Source: Asterella californica (taxonomy: Eukaryota; Streptophyta; Marchantiopsida; Marchantiales; Aytoniaceae). From it: a DNA stretch of 64,000 bases. A model generated the notes under the pieces. The model saw only the letters and a list, made by a program, of their open reading frames with translations, was not told the origin of the DNA and did not search any database. The translations under genes and the position numbers were made by a program. Location of the stretch: the NCBI GenBank assembly GCA_036924285.1, contig JAYKYS010000008.1, positions 20,941,001-21,005,000 of the forward strand, written 5' to 3'. This document shows, piece by piece, positions 9,572 to 21,559 of this stretch. Numbering within the stretch: the stretch's first letter is position 1; every line of letters begins with the position of its first letter.

Positions 9572-11801
9572 CTACTCTAATTGCTCGGGTGCAATCTCCA
9601 TCTGATCTGCTCCTACCTGAACTCCTAACTCGACTTCTGATAAGCTGGGAAACTCTGCGAATACCTCGGGTGTTACTGAGGTGGCTTCCTCCTCAACATT
9701 CGTGGTTGGCTCGCCTGGTGCTGCTTCGGAAGACTGAAGCGTCTTCAAGGAAGCTGAGTCGACTTGCGCTTCCTCGCTCTTATGAGGCACTAGTTCGATG
9801 CTGGGGGCCATGGTGACCTCACAAGGGTCCGGGGAAGTCACCTCCTCCACTCGGAATACCTGGGAAGACAACTCTTCTTCTTGTCTTCCAAAAGACATCT
9901 TGTCTTCCAGGACTTCTTCCGTGATCTTCTCGGCTTCCAACGCTGTCACTACCAAGTGGACAGCGAGGTCGAACTCCTCCTTCTCTAAGTCTGATCCGAT
10001 CGATGATCCTGGGGCTTGGGAAGATGTAGTTGCTAGTGGCGGAATCGAGGAAAGACCGTAAAGCGTCTTCACTCTCTCTATCTACCGATCCAAGTAACGG
10101 AACATGCTCTCCTTGCACTCCACTAACATCGCTCTGGACTCATTGTCCCACTCCCTGGCTAGGATAAGAAGCTTCCTATCCGCGGTGAAGTTGAACTTCT
10201 TGCGGAGTGCTTCCACTGTTTGAGCTAGCAACCCCTGCGCACGAGCTTCCGCTGCTTCTCGCTGTGTCTTCTCGGCTGCAGTCTGTGCTATTGCGACTTC
10301 TCGCAGTGTCTTCCACGTCGTCTTCTCCTTTGCGAGGGTGGTGATCTTACCTCTAATCTGCAGAACCTCTTGATCACGCTTTTGTAAACGCGCCTGCAAC
10401 TCCTGGTTGCTCTTCCTCAGTTGTGATGACTCCTTGGCAGAAGTGGTTGCTTCCGCCTTGTACTTCGTTGCGAGATTCTCCGTGGTGCGGAGGTTAGCTT
10501 CCAGCACTTCTACCTTCTTCTGGTCTTCTTCCTGCCGCATCAGGGTGCGCAGACCGAATCTAAGCTATAGTGGCTTCTCCTGAGCTCCACCAACTCATTA
10601 GCTAGTTGGATCTCCGAGTGGAAGAAGACACTGAACTCCTCCAGTCTTCTTTCCGCGGAAGCAGAATCATCTCCACGATCCGGACGGAGGTGTCTTCCTT
10701 GTCTTCCAGAGGCAAGGATGTCTCTTCTGCTGCTGTGGCCTTCTGCTTCTACGCGCGAGAAGAAGCTACTCTTCTCATCTTCCGAGGTGAAAGATCCCTC
10801 TCCATGACAGAAGAGGTCCTCTTTACTGCGCTTCCTCGCATCGCAGTAGGAGTGTCCATCCAACCTTCGTCTTCTGGAGTCTTCGAAAGACTCCCTGGTG
10901 TTGCAGAAGCAGTCTTCTGCGCAGCTCGGGTACTCAGTGGCTCCTCCTGAGAGTCGGACTCCAATCCAGAGTGAATGATCGTGAAGGAGGTGGTCTTCCT
11001 AGGCACACTCCTAAGACCCATCTTCCTTGGTGGTGTCGCGTCTTCCGATCCACTGGAGTCGTCTTTTCTCATCAGAAGCGTCTTCTGATGAGTACCGGAT
11101 CTCATCTGTGGCATCAGAGTGGGAGGAGGAGTCATTGCTGCTGCTCGGTCGTCTTCTTTCGAGGTCTCCTCCTTCGTCTCGTGCTGCCCTGTTGGTCCAT
11201 ACCTCGCCAACTGATCTTCTGTGAGGTCCTCCTTGACCACGTACAGCTAACAGAAGAACGTAGTAAGATGTCCTCCTGCCGGGGTGCCCAAGTACACCAG
11301 CTCTGCCTGCACATATGCGTGGAAGAACGCGCCCTAGTTGATGGGTAGTCCTTCCCAAATGGCTTCAAGAATTGCACGTCTTGATCTCTAAGGTACCTCG
11401 TCTTTTGCGCTTTCTCCTTGGGAAAGAGGTGAAGGAACAGCTTCGCTAGAAGACGCTTCTGCGGCTCCTGGTAAGCTTCAACCTTCCATCCGTTTCTTCC
11501 CTGTCTGTCCTCCAAGAAGAGACAAGTTGTGCTCCCAAGCACATGCCACTTCTCCGAGATCATGGGTAGGATCTTCTTCTCTAACTCGTATCCCTTGTTC
11601 TCTGCTTCTGGCCTTTGGAAAGCCTTACGCCACCATTCTGCTGTCCAAGAAGATGGAAACTGCCCAAACCTCCTCCAGAAGACCTTGGTCTGCGAGGTTC
11701 TAATCCCACAGGAAGAAGTCGAGACCCAACTCCTTGATGAAGGATTTGGCCTCGGCCAACTCTGTTATCGATAACACCAATCCTCGAGGATGCATCGACA
11801 T
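9572..11801 (-). pseudogene. LTR-encoded long ORF, copy in B 3' LTR (broken)
   Basis: Start codon at 11801 (minus), matched by ATGs at 28024, 61576 and (plus) 55941 in the other copies. The reading passes through several frames (11132-11563, 10749-11240, 10082-10540, 9572-10072), with stops such as a TAG in place of the Trp of the FLWDWNLAD motif. Domain order as in the other copies: hydrophobic/aromatic N-terminal domain, acidic Ser-rich and basic linker, coiled coil (LRKSNQELQARLQ), KKFNFT and MFRYLDR motifs, and an acidic tail. Function unknown; see the copy at 25732-28024. Confidence 0.75.
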
Positions 11802-12673
11802 ACTTGAAGCTCTGTTGCACTAAGCCACACGTACTTACTGTGAGCCGAAAGCTCAGTCCTTCCCAAGTTCTCACAGTCTAGCTTCCAGTCTCAGAAGACG
11901 AATCTAGTCTTTCAGACCACAGCTACTCCATCTTCCGAGATTCTAACAGTGCTTCCTAAGTTCTTCTCGTCTTCCGAGCTATATCTAACCAATCCTAACT
12001 AAGCAAGGCATCGCATGTATTCCTAAGAAGACAACTCATCTTGCATTTCATCCTACTTCCTAACAGAAGATACAAGATATGCGAGAAGTAGAGTGTATGA
12101 AAAGTTCAGAATATGGTCGTGGGCTCCTGCTGAGACAGTGACCTCCAGGAAGACTCCCGGGACAGCTTCCGATTCAATAACGTTCTCGGAAGACTTCCCG
12201 CAGCCAGGCTTCCCTTCATTGATCTCACCTGTCTTTTGCTTCCGACACGCAATCTAACCCCACAACAGACACAAGACATTTACACTCTGTTCTTCCGACT
12301 TCTCACCTCTCATACACACTCAGAAGAAGCTTGCTGCACGACGGGAAGACATGACCCTCGACCATTCTCTCCAGATTATGCCAACAAGACTTCTCACATC
12401 TCTCTTCTAAGTTCGGGAAGAAGGAATAGACTGCTATGGGTCGGACAGAAGAGACCCGTTGTCGTGTTGTGGTTCGGCTCCTGTGTGAAATTCCTGTGTA
12501 ACCTATGTTGTGTTTCTTTTCTGTGTTTCGTGAATCGTATCGCGTAACTCGTCGAACGGTGTGATGAGTGTCACGTTTGTGATTATCTGTTTAAGTGATC
12601 GCACGGTAGAGAAACGTGCCAAGTCATCGATTTGTGTGCGTTCACTTTAGTGGTCCTTGTCGCCGCAATTGTG

Positions 12674-12680
12674 TATAAAA
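12674..12680 (+). promoter_or_regulatory. TATA box of E1
   Basis: TATAAAA about 215 bp from the left end and about 108 bp upstream of the first ATG. E2 has TATAAGTA at the equivalent place (41523-41530). Confidence 0.6.
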
Positions 12681-12781
12681 TGATGGGTCGAAGGTTCATA
12701 CGACATTCTCTCTCAGCGGGTGATTCGTAAGGGTTCTCGGTGGTCTGCATGGAGGAGTGAAGAACTACAGGAGTGGTGGTT

Positions 12782-12997
12782 ATGGACGGAGGTGTGTTAC
12801 CGGCTCCGGATCTTCCTTTCCCGAATCCGTTTCACATCAAGCTTCATTGCATCCACCGCGATCACTTTCGACAGTGGTTAGTTGCATACTTTGACGATGA
12901 ATTCATGGGAAGAATGATGGAGTTACAGCTTCTGGTGATCCTTCCGATCGTAACATACGGAGAGACTTGGGATATGAGAGTGTACATTTTGTTGTGA
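12782..12997 (+). CDS. E1 ORF1: 71-aa protein with hydrophobic C-terminus
   Basis: ATG at 12782 (MDGG...APDLP; E2 has MNGE...ALDLP), stop TGA at 12995. The middle part is rich in His, Arg and aromatics (HRDHFRQWL) and the tail is hydrophobic: LPIVTYGETWDMRVYILL. The tail is conserved in E2 and in the leader ORF of element A. This suggests a small membrane-associated protein. No family recognised. The frame stays open past the TGA into ORF2. Confidence 0.55.
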   Translation: MDGGVLPAPDLPFPNPFHIKLHCIHRDHFRQWLVAYFDDEFMGRMMELQLLVILPIVTYGETWDMRVYILL

Positions 12998-13207
12998 GGA
13001 ACAATAGATCTCAACTATCCATCGAACGTTCCTTTCAACCTTTGGGTCGATGTCCGGTGCCATTGCAGACCAAAGATCAATCATGGGGCTTGGATCGTGA
13101 GAAACTTCGAGCAAGAATATTACAATCGAATGATAGCTTCACCATTTCCTTTTGTCGTAGCTTTTATTGTAGAACGTTTCCAGGTTGTAATATTGACGTT
13201 GTATTAG
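12998..13207 (+). CDS. E1 ORF2: second small membrane-type protein, no ATG in this copy
   Basis: In the same frame as ORF1, directly after its TGA, running to TAG at 13205. E2 has an ATG (41850) where E1 has ATA-GAT, so this copy has probably lost its start or relied on readthrough. It shares DLN(Y/F)P near the start and IVRNFEQEYYNRMIAS (E2: IVKNFGEDYYNQIIAS), followed by a hydrophobic segment of about 15 residues (FPFVVAFIV) and the end ILTLY-stop, identical in E2. One predicted membrane span near the C-terminus. Function unknown. Confidence 0.5.
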   Translation, partial: GTIDLNYPSNVPFNLWVDVRCHCRPKINHGAWIVRNFEQEYYNRMIASPFPFVVAFIVERFQVVILTLY

Positions 13208-16047
13208 TCTACGACTCACTGGTTTCATTCTGGTTGAGCGCTTCTGTGTAGTTACGGACCGCAAAGAATCCTTCGACATGTCTCAAGGATTTTCTGAAGT
13301 CTTAGAGTCTTGTTGATGTCTTGTGTCTCCTTGGGAGTAAAAATTCGTTCTAGAGGAAAAAGTTGAGTGGAGAAAAGACAAAAGTAAAGATCTTTTTGCT
13401 CTTATTGGTCCACTTTTGGACCAATGGTGTTCTAGCTGATCCTCGCGACGTTTCTGTGGTTTCTGGAGGCTTCGGAGGGCCATTCGCGAAACGAAGGATA
13501 TGGTTAGAGAGCTCTCGATCGGGGCTACAATCTAGGCTGAAGAATCGGTCGATTTGATGGAAGTATGAGCGCGTTATGATCGATTGAGTGGAGGGGGGTG
13601 CAATTCGGACCTACCGCTACATTTCTGGTTGTTCCGAGAGACTCGCAAAGAGTTTTGAGGAGCTGTGTGTTGGGTTGAAGAGCTGACGGCGTGCTGGTCA
13701 TTTTGATATCAATTTCGTCAGGTTCTTGATCGATTTGGATTCTGAACCGACCGATTGAAGTTGAGAAGTGCAGACAGGATAAGGCGGGGATAGCGAACTG
13801 TGATAGCCATGGATAGTTTGCTATTGCTTAAGTTCTGAGTCGAATTTCTGAGTGAAACTTTCCAGGATTGAAGCATGTCTTATCACTAAGATACTTGGGA
13901 AGTTTCACCTCAAATGGTCGAGTAGTTTGTTCAGAATCTTGGATCAAATGTACCTGGGTCTGTAAAGCTCTGAAGTTAGCATAGATTACGGTTTGATCCA
14001 TATCTGAGAATTGGTTTAAGATTTGACTTGAAAATTGTTCAGGGTAGGAGTGAAGGGTCCAATCAAGCTTCCTGTGAAGTTTGATCATCATTGGTCGACT
14101 GGTTTGGGAGGACTGAGGTCTCAAAGTTCAAAGATACTTCTGTTATTAGCAATTTCGGGTTTTTCGGTATCATCTATGATCATTTTGGTCATTTTTGATC
14201 AATTTGGAGAGGACTTGTTGCTGAAACTGCCACGCCTGCATACAACTCGACATTGGAGGGTGTGGGGCTGATTTCAGCTCTTGGTGATGAAGGAGAACGG
14301 AGTCGTCATGAATCTTAAGCCGCTGTTTGGGTTCTCGGAGCTGTCAGGTATTACCGCTGTTGGTGCTATATTGAGATCTAAGTAGTGCCTTGAAGCATGC
14401 ATGTTTTACCTTGCTGGAATGCTTGATAGGCCAGGGTGAATAGCAAGTTGTATCGATACTCTATCAAGTTGATTGAGTGATCTTATAGCATCTTCTGGTT
14501 GTACTATGAAGTTGTGATAGTTGGATTGATGGGCAGTTAGCGTCGCTGGAGAGCTATTTCAGAAGTCATGCTTCCAGTGATATAGAGGAATAACTTCAGT
14601 TAGATAGTACAGAGCTGAGTACTTTTAGTTAGAGTACAAAGATCTGTTTGTAACACAAGTTTATGCAACCTATACGTAACCTTGGATCTAGCAAGCTGTA
14701 AACTTGAGCCGAGCAGATACAAGGTCACTCGGGCTAGAAGAGTAGATAGTGAAACATTTGAGTGGAAACATCCAGATCTAGATCCAACCTTGTCAATCCA
14801 CATACCTTTGCACAGCCATATACCTAGTGTATTCCTAGACAGAAAACACGTTATACGATATCGTAAAGGACCCTCACGTCTTCTCGCGCATTCTGCCAGC
14901 CTTTCCAGTCTTCTAGTCTCTCTAGGAAGATGTGGATTTGAGAAGCTTGGAAGATCGGGAGACACAGGCTTGGTTCCCAACTTTCAGCTTCTCGAAACAA
15001 CAAACAACTCACCAAGTCACTCAAGATTCGTACCAAGTCTCTCTTAACACAAAAGCAAATCCAATCCACTCTTGATACGAATTACACACAGTCGTCTTCC
15101 GAAGACTTCAGACATCAGAGCGTCTTCCGAAGATGTTCAGATTTCAGAAGCGTTTTCTGAAGATGTTCAGATCTTCCGAAGCGTCTTCTGTCCAGAGATT
15201 CAGGAATAGAGGTGCGGTAGGGTAGAGAAATTGATAGCTGCGGGATCGAATTTGAGAACGATGGACAGGGAAGCTCGATTATTATTCGGGAAGAAGCGAG
15301 AAGATGACTGTCAAAAATTGAGCACCGCTTCCGCGCCCAATTTCACAGAAGGAAAATGTGGGATGGAGAAGCGATCGATGGGTTTCCTACAAACAACCGG
15401 GGAGGCGCGAGGGATACTAAACAAGAGGTGAGAAGCGGTGGGAAGAGAAGAGAACATGGGAAGAACCTCAAACAATCTTCTGCCTGCTTCTTGTAGTGCC
15501 TTCAGTCTTCTGGGTGCTTTTGGCTCCACCTCAGCTCCAATGCGACTCCACAGAGCTGCTTCTACCGTCAATGTCCTACTGCTTCTCAGTCGATCAAGGC
15601 TCTACCTCAGATTCTTTTCAATCGCCCTTCAATGTCTGCTTTCAAGAATCTACAGGAGACTCCTTCAGCTCGATGATGCTTCCTACTCTCAGAAATTTGT
15701 CCTTGCTTTCTCTCTAGCTGCAATTTGATCCTAGCTGACCTCGATTTCACTCTGCTGACCCTCCTCACTCAATTCGGTTTCTCCTAATTCAATGCGGCAC
15801 CTCCTAACTCGATCTTTTGTGCTAATGTCTTCGATGCGAGAAGCAGGTGATGATTCTGTGCTAATGCGCTTCTCTCGTATCTTCTCACGCAGTTAGGAGT
15901 TCTTCGACCTAACTCACCTACCTACTACCTTGGGCTACCTGGTAGGTACACCTACCATCCTACTAGGTGGTGCGCAGTTAGACCTTTGTAGTCGCTCTCG
16001 CTGCACTGTCACTGTCTTCTGAAAGACACGCGTCTTCCGTCTTTCGT

Positions 16048-17329
16048 TGTCGCGCTACTTGGCGGCTACATGTTATATTTCTACTCCGACGCTTGAGTTT
16101 AGTAGTTCTAGAAGTTAGCTTATATTACTTCTAGTCGTTTATGTATATGTTTGACACCTTTGCATACGGTGTTAACATTATTTTGAGTCTTAGTAGGTTG
16201 ATTACCATGTTGATAGGCTTAAGCTCATGGGTTGTATTTGCGTGTCGTCCATGCACGCTTTCTAGCTGATTTAAGTTATTTTTCGGGGTTGCGTGTCGTT
16301 TTAAGTAATTTAAGTTTTACGCTGGCGCTCTAGGGGGCTTGACGTGGTAGCCTATGAGTAAAACTAAGTTGCCACGTGGTTTAGGGTACTAAAGGACAAC
16401 CAAGTGGAGCTATGAACTCCCATTGGTCCGTTTTTGTCTTTTGTTAAACTCTAAATTTAGAAACAAAGCTCTAGAGTGGAGTTCGAGCATTTGGTGAGGG
16501 ATCTTCGAAATCTGAGAGCACAGGGAGAGAGGTCTCGTCATGCCAAGCACTTCCAGTGAAAATTTTGATCGATTTGAGTCAATAAAGACGGAGTTATGAG
16601 CAATTGAAGTTCGGATTGTGCTAGAATTGAATCATTTTGGTTGAATTTAGGGTTTTCAGTGTCACTCGCAGCAGATTTGAGGAAATTGCTTCAAAACTTC
16701 GAGGTTGTGTTCTCCGCCAGCAGGGCTACGATTTCACAAAAAGTTTCATATCGATTGAGCAACTGAGTAATTCAGGGCGGCCGCTGAAGCTGAGGGGGTC
16801 TGAAAAGCTCTTAATCTAGAGCAGCGACTTCAGAGGAGGAGATCTGCAGTTCTGTGTACATTCAGGAGTCCCAACTTCACAGGGATGTTCAGCACCCTGT
16901 AGACTGCAAATCCTGTAAGAAACTTCGAAATTGATCGAGCCAAACTCCTGTTATAGGTTGAAATAGCCAGCTAGGTACCAGAAATTGCCGTAGTTTTCTT
17001 GCTCAAAACTTTTCTGTTCATATCTCCGTGTCAGAATTTGATCTCAGGCTGAAATTTCGTCTGTGAGTTCAGTAGTACCTCGTTTGCATGTAGGGGAAGT
17101 TTAGAAGTCTAAACCTTCATAGTTTTCCTCTCCGTGAGTGTCAAAGTTCGCCGCCGGATCCTATTACTGCCAGCTAGACCTGAATTTCGCCTTCTGGGTA
17201 TATTACTAGATCTTACACATCTGTGTGAGTGTTTATAGCCCCTGTTGTAACCTGAAAGCCAACCTCTTGAGTGAACAACCACAGTCAGAAGCCCGGCGCT
17301 TTCCTAGGTAGACGGATTACACTCCGACA
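16048..17329 (+). repeat. Solo LTR of the D family in B's 3' LTR
   Basis: 1282 bp, starts TGTCGCGCTAC and ends CACTCCGACA, colinear with D's LTRs (46855-48228) but diverged. It is flanked by a perfect 4-bp TCGT duplication (16044-16047, 17330-17333). B's 5' LTR near 29855 lacks it. This is a solo LTR left by recombination between two LTRs. Confidence 0.92.
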
Positions 17330-17547
17330 TCGTCTTCCGAAGACCTGGTCGGAAAGACGTCTTCTCGGAAGATGTCCTTCTTTCGTCTTCGGAAGAAGTC
17401 AACTTCTCTTACAAAAAGTTCTTAAGACCATCTTCCTTCTAAGCAAGATGTATTCTTAAGCAACAAGGTTATTTTAATTACACAGACATGTGATTAACTT
17501 AAAAAAATTTCAAAATTTTGTACATCTTATAAATTGTGGGCACCACA

Positions 17548-17562
17548 TACGCCCGCCCTCAC
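17548..17562 (-). other. Polypurine tract of B
   Basis: On the minus strand GTGAGGGCGGGCGTA, immediately before the LTR start TGTGGTGCCC. Equivalent tracts lie at 46498-46512 (F) and 63606-63620 (C). Confidence 0.75.
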
Positions 17563-17604
17563 ATGTTTGCGTCCTCGTAAACATCAGCGCTTCAGCATTT
17601 CTGT

Positions 17605-18460
17605 TCACATCCAGTACTTCTTGACACGCCACCCATTTACACGAGTGGTCATCAACGTACCATCTAACTCTTCCAACTGCAAGGAGCCATTGGTGAAGAT
17701 CTCCAAGACTCGATAAGGACCCATCCTGCGAAGATGAAGCTTCCCAAGGAACTTAAGATGTCGATTGTCATACAGAAGAACCAAGTCTCCATCTGCGACG
17801 GTCACCTTCTTCAGCTTGCCATCATAGTTCACCTTACGTTGTGCTTGCACTTCGTACGTCTTCTCCAAAGCTGCATTTCTGTCTTCTTCGAACTCCACAA
17901 AGTTCAGAAGACGCTGCTCCTGGCTTTCTTCTTCTTCCGTGCGTTCGGTTACGACTAACCTGTAAGTAGGGAACTCGATGGGGACAACATGTGTCATGCC
18001 ATAAGTTAGGTAGAAAGGTGTCTTCTGGGTCGTGACCTTGGGTAAAATCCTGAAAGTCCATAACACAGATGGCAATTTCGTGTCCCAATCATACGCATGA
18101 TTAACAGTTACCTTATTCAAGATATTACAAAGAAGACCATACGACTTCTCTGTCATTCCGTTAGCTTTCATGTTGTATGGCGTCGTCTTCCGATGCTTTA
18201 TCCTGAAGTACTGGGTCAGGAGGGAAATAGTCTCATTTAAAAAATGAATACTCCTATCTGATACTAGTTCCAGCGGGCATCCGTATCGGGTGATAATGTT
18301 GTGCCAGAGGAATCTGACTACCACTGTGGCGTCGTTCTTCCTTGTGGCTTCGTCCTCCACCATCTTGGTAGCATAGTTGATAGCTATCAAAATGTACCGT
18401 GCTCGCGTTCTTCTAGCCACCGGGGCGATAGACCCAACAAAATCGATTCCTCACTTTTTA
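17605..18460 (-). pseudogene. Integrase of B
   Basis: Open from 18420 to 17605 (271 codons). It includes YGCPLELVSDR (second catalytic Asp), KANGMTEKSYG (catalytic Glu), and a C-terminal region with DGDLVLLYDNRHLKFLGK, a GPYRVLE motif (GPY/F module) and the end RVNGWRVKKYW. No chromodomain. Just upstream, the first catalytic motif GIDFVG is preceded by a TGA replacing the usual Trp near 18455, and an Arg sits in SDR-S where Gly is expected. Inactive. Confidence 0.85.
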
Positions 18461-18582
18461 AAAGGAGCAAGCGGGAGAATGGGAGTAAGAGGCAACCTAG
18501 TAGTAGCTGTTGGTCTTCCCACCCTCTGGCACGCATCACATTTCCTGATCTCCTGAAAAGTGTTTCTGTACATGGTCGATCA

Positions 18583-19365
18583 TCAGTAACCGGCGTCCAA
18601 CATCTTCTTCATCGTGATCTTCAGCCCATAATGACCCCCAGCATCTTCGTAGTGAAGACCCGTGATCACTGGCTTAATTTCTGGAGGCTCAAGGTATCTC
18701 CTTAGCTTCTCATCATGTCCCTTCTTAAACAAGATACCCTGGAAGATGACGTAGGGACCTACCTTGTGTAAGAAGACAACCCTCTGCTCGGCATCCAATC
18801 CCTCGGGGTACTGTTGGTCTTCCAAGAACTTCCTTAAGTCCTTGAAGATCGATTCCTCTGTGGAAGTCGCAAAGATCGGATCAGAAGACCTAGTCTCATC
18901 TTCTGGGAAGCAGGCAGTACGTCCCCCCTCAGATGAGAGTGTCTCTGTAGAAACTGAAAACAGCTTCTCGTCAGAGAACTCGTCTTCCACTTCATCTTCT
19001 CGTCGCTCCGTCTCCAATCTGGATAGGTAGTCAGCATTAACATGATGTCTTCCAGGCCTGTACTCAATTGTGTAAGTAAATTCCTGGAGTAGAAGAATCC
19101 ACCTAGCTATCATACCAGACAAATCTGCTTTCTTCACGAGATGTTTCAAAGAAAAATGATCCACATAGAAGACAAACGGATTAGCTAGAAGATAGTGCCT
19201 AAACCTCCTACAAGAGTAAATCATACCAAGACACTCTCTTTCAGTTGTAGTGTACTTCTTCTCTGCATCACTGAGTTGTCTTCCCGCATAGTAGATGGAA
19301 TAATCCTTCTTCTTCTCATCTTTCTGACTCAATACCACCCTTATGGCGAAAGTAGAAACATCCAC
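18583..19365 (-). pseudogene. RNaseH and integrase zinc-binding region of B
   Basis: RNaseH-like order: VDVSTFAI (catalytic Asp), YYAGRQLSDAEKKYTTTERE (Glu), FYVDHFSLKHL (Asp), then EYRPGRHHVNADYLSRLE. An acidic Ser-rich linker with SSEGGR follows, then the HHCC-like start of integrase (GLHYEDAGGHYG). Continuity with RT upstream is broken between about 19366 and 19548, where pieces of the RT/RNaseH connection are in another frame. Confidence 0.83.
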
Positions 19366-19548
19366 ATAAATGTGGAAGACTCTCTCCCAATCAGGTAACC
19401 TTAGGATAGGAGATTATGACAAAAGTTTTTTCATTTCTCCGAATGTTTCATGCTGCTCAGAAGACCAATTATAAGGTTCGTCCTTCTTCAGCAACTTGGA
19501 AAGTCTTCCTGCTACTTCTGCATACTTGTCAATAAACCCCCTGTAGTA

Positions 19549-20319
19549 TCATGCGTTGCCTAGGAAGCTTCTCAATTGAGTCATGTTAGCAGGTGGGTGA
19601 AGTTTCATGATGACTTCCACCTTAGCACAGTCGACTTCTATACCTCTTCCAAAAATCCTATGTCTTAGCAAAATTCCTTCTGACATACCAAAGAAGCACT
19701 TCTCAAGGTGAAGAGCCAAATGATGCTCTCTACACTTCAAAAAACACTTCCTCAGAAATATCAGGTGATCTTCTTTCGATCCAAACACACAAAAATCATC
19801 CAAGAAGATCTCCATGAAAGTGCGAAGATACTCCTTTAAGAATGTGAATGTGGAATGTGACGGGTGCATTGCATAAACCAAACGGCGTTTGATTGTACGC
19901 TTACGTGCCCAATCAGTGATAAAAGTGGTTTTCGACTTGTCTTCTTCTCTGATTGAAACTTGGTTGTACACAAAATACTCATCCAGGAAGCTGTAGAACT
20001 CATGTCCTGCTACCTGGTCTAACACATAATCGGTGAAGGGTAAAGGATGATGATCTTTTTTCGTGGTCAAGTTCAACTTCCGGAAGTCTTGACACACTCG
20101 GATCTTACCTGTCTGCTTCTTCAGCACGATGACAATAGGAGCTACCCACTCACTACTAAGTACTGGGAAGATGACTCCCGCTTTCAGGTATTGATCGATC
20201 TGATCCTTCATCAGAAGCGAGTACTTGGGGTTGAGTTGATACTGGCTCTGTCGTGCAGGAACAACGCCTTCCAGCAAGTCAATGTGATGCTCTCCCAGCT
20301 CTCGAGGTATGCCCTTCAT
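19549..20319 (-). pseudogene. Reverse transcriptase of B
   Basis: Contains SEWVAPIVIVLKKQTGK and RVCQDFRKLNL, FLDEYFVYNQV (first catalytic Asp retained, GYS altered) and FLDDFCVFGSKEDH (active-site DD retained). The segment between them that should read like a GTYAY..MPFGLCNAP stretch is garbled by local shifts. MKGIPRELGEHHIDL at the start is conserved in F (40088). Confidence 0.85.
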
Positions 20320-20485
20320 GTCTTCTATGGTTCAAGCGAAGACGTCCTGAAACTCTGTCAAAAGTTCTCTAAAGTCTTCCAACTGCTGGCCCTCGATCAC
20401 CTTGAAAAGCTTCAACTTCTTCCCAGGAGCGACCTCCATTTCTTGAAGATCATCAGAGTTTACCATTCCTTCAGTGTGACTGTAC

Positions 20486-21451
20486 TCACTGGCACACAAA
20501 ATATTCCGGTTTGGGAGCTTCTTCCGGTTCAGATTCATCTTCTGGAAGACCAACTGTCAGATCTTCTGAAGGAGAAGACAGTACTTTCGTCTTCTGGAAG
20601 ACCAACTGCCGGATCTTCTGAGAGAAGACGGTACTTTCATCTTCTAGAAGCTCTTCTTCCACAATTTCGTAGCACTCAATGTATCCACAGATCACTTCGT
20701 CTGCTATCTCTGCTACTTCTGTAGTACACAAGTTATTCACCACAAACTCATCATATCGTTCATCAATGTCAGAAGACGCAGTTGAGTCTTCTGACGTGTA
20801 TCTCTCAGTCGTAGAGGGAGTTTCACCTTGATGTCCAATCTTCATCCAAGGAAGTGAGACTTTAGTATTCTCACCTGGCTTGGGTGTAGGATTGAGAAAC
20901 CTCAAACGATGTCTTCTCCAATCGGTATTTACATTTGCAGCATACAGCCATGGTCTTCCTATCAACACTTGATATCCAACCTTAGCTACGGGTCGCAAAA
21001 TGATGTATGTGAGGTAAAAAGATACTCCCCCAATTACCATCAAGACATCTTTCAGTTGCCCCAAAGGTCGTCTTCTGGTCTGGTCCGCCATTCTGAGGAT
21101 TCTCGGAGTAGGCTGGAACTCAATGAAGCCTAAGACATGCACAGTTTCTTCAGTCATGATGTTAACTCCGGAGCCGGAATCAATGGGTATCTTCTTCAAA
21201 AGACAGCCATGGATCTCCATATCAAGTTCTGGGGCTCTCAAGTCCTCATGCTCTATTCTTAGGATCGGGGTGCTCTGGGGAAGTTTAGCTGTTCTCCGCT
21301 TCCTCAATCCTCGAAGAACAGATTGTAACAGCTTCATGTAACCAGCGTTGTCATCCAAAAGCTGTTGGAAGGTTACATCCGCCTTCTGATTCCACAAGTC
21401 TCGCAAGAAGTCATAAGGGGATCGTTTCAGAAGAGTGATTGGTGTTTCCAA
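20486..21451 (-). pseudogene. Protease of B with flanking acidic region
   Basis: 321 open codons. An N-terminal segment (SPYDFLRDLWNQKADVTFQQLL) is followed by a protease core with PIDSGSGVNIM (DSG active site), ending near YQVLIGRPWLYAANVNTD, and an acidic tail (EDESTVFS). F has the same protein at 31713-32558. Frame continuity to RT (20319) is interrupted; an intervening piece is at 20332-20553. Confidence 0.85.
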
Positions 21452-21559
21452 CAGAGAAGATGTAGTAGTTGCTTCCTTGGGTGGAAGACCAGAATGGTGT
21501 CTTCCCTCGACTAGAAGCTGTTCCCGTGAGACAGGGGCTGCCGTAGTTCGTGGAGGAAG

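Larger units (their letters stand above)
12460..14860 (+). mobile_element. E1: LTR-like insertion carrying two small ORFs
   Basis: 2401 bp bounded by TGTCGTGT and ATACGATA (an imperfect inverted terminal repeat of the TG...TA/CA type), flanked by CCGT (12456-12459) and TCGT (14861-14864). The uninterrupted site in the 5' LTR of B reads GAGACACGTAAAG (near 28680), proving an insertion. It contains a TATA box at 12674 and two small ORFs; 13208-14860 shows no supportable gene. The subterminal block CACAGCCATATACCTAGTG resembles the end of the D LTR (CACAGCCAGAAGCCCGGTG), so I read E1 as a solo LTR, or short non-autonomous element, of a D-related family. No internal LTR pair was seen. Confidence 0.8.
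7995..17547 (-). repeat. 3' LTR of element B, interrupted by E1 and a D-family solo LTR
   Basis: Homologous along its length to 24150-30073 and to C's LTR 57757-63605. Segments 7995-9571 and 11802-12455 flank the LTR-encoded ORF and show no other gene. 14865-16043 and 17334-17547 are the upstream (U3-like) part, dense in GTCTTC/GAAGAC hexamers. By eye the two B LTRs differ by about 5% in a sampled 85-bp stretch. Confidence 0.92.

Noticed and set aside
12460..14860. E1 as a cut-and-paste DNA transposon, because of its inverted termini
   Set aside because: The inverted repeat is only about 8 bp of TG...CA type, no transposase is present, and the subterminal sequence resembles the D LTR; an LTR-derived element fits better.
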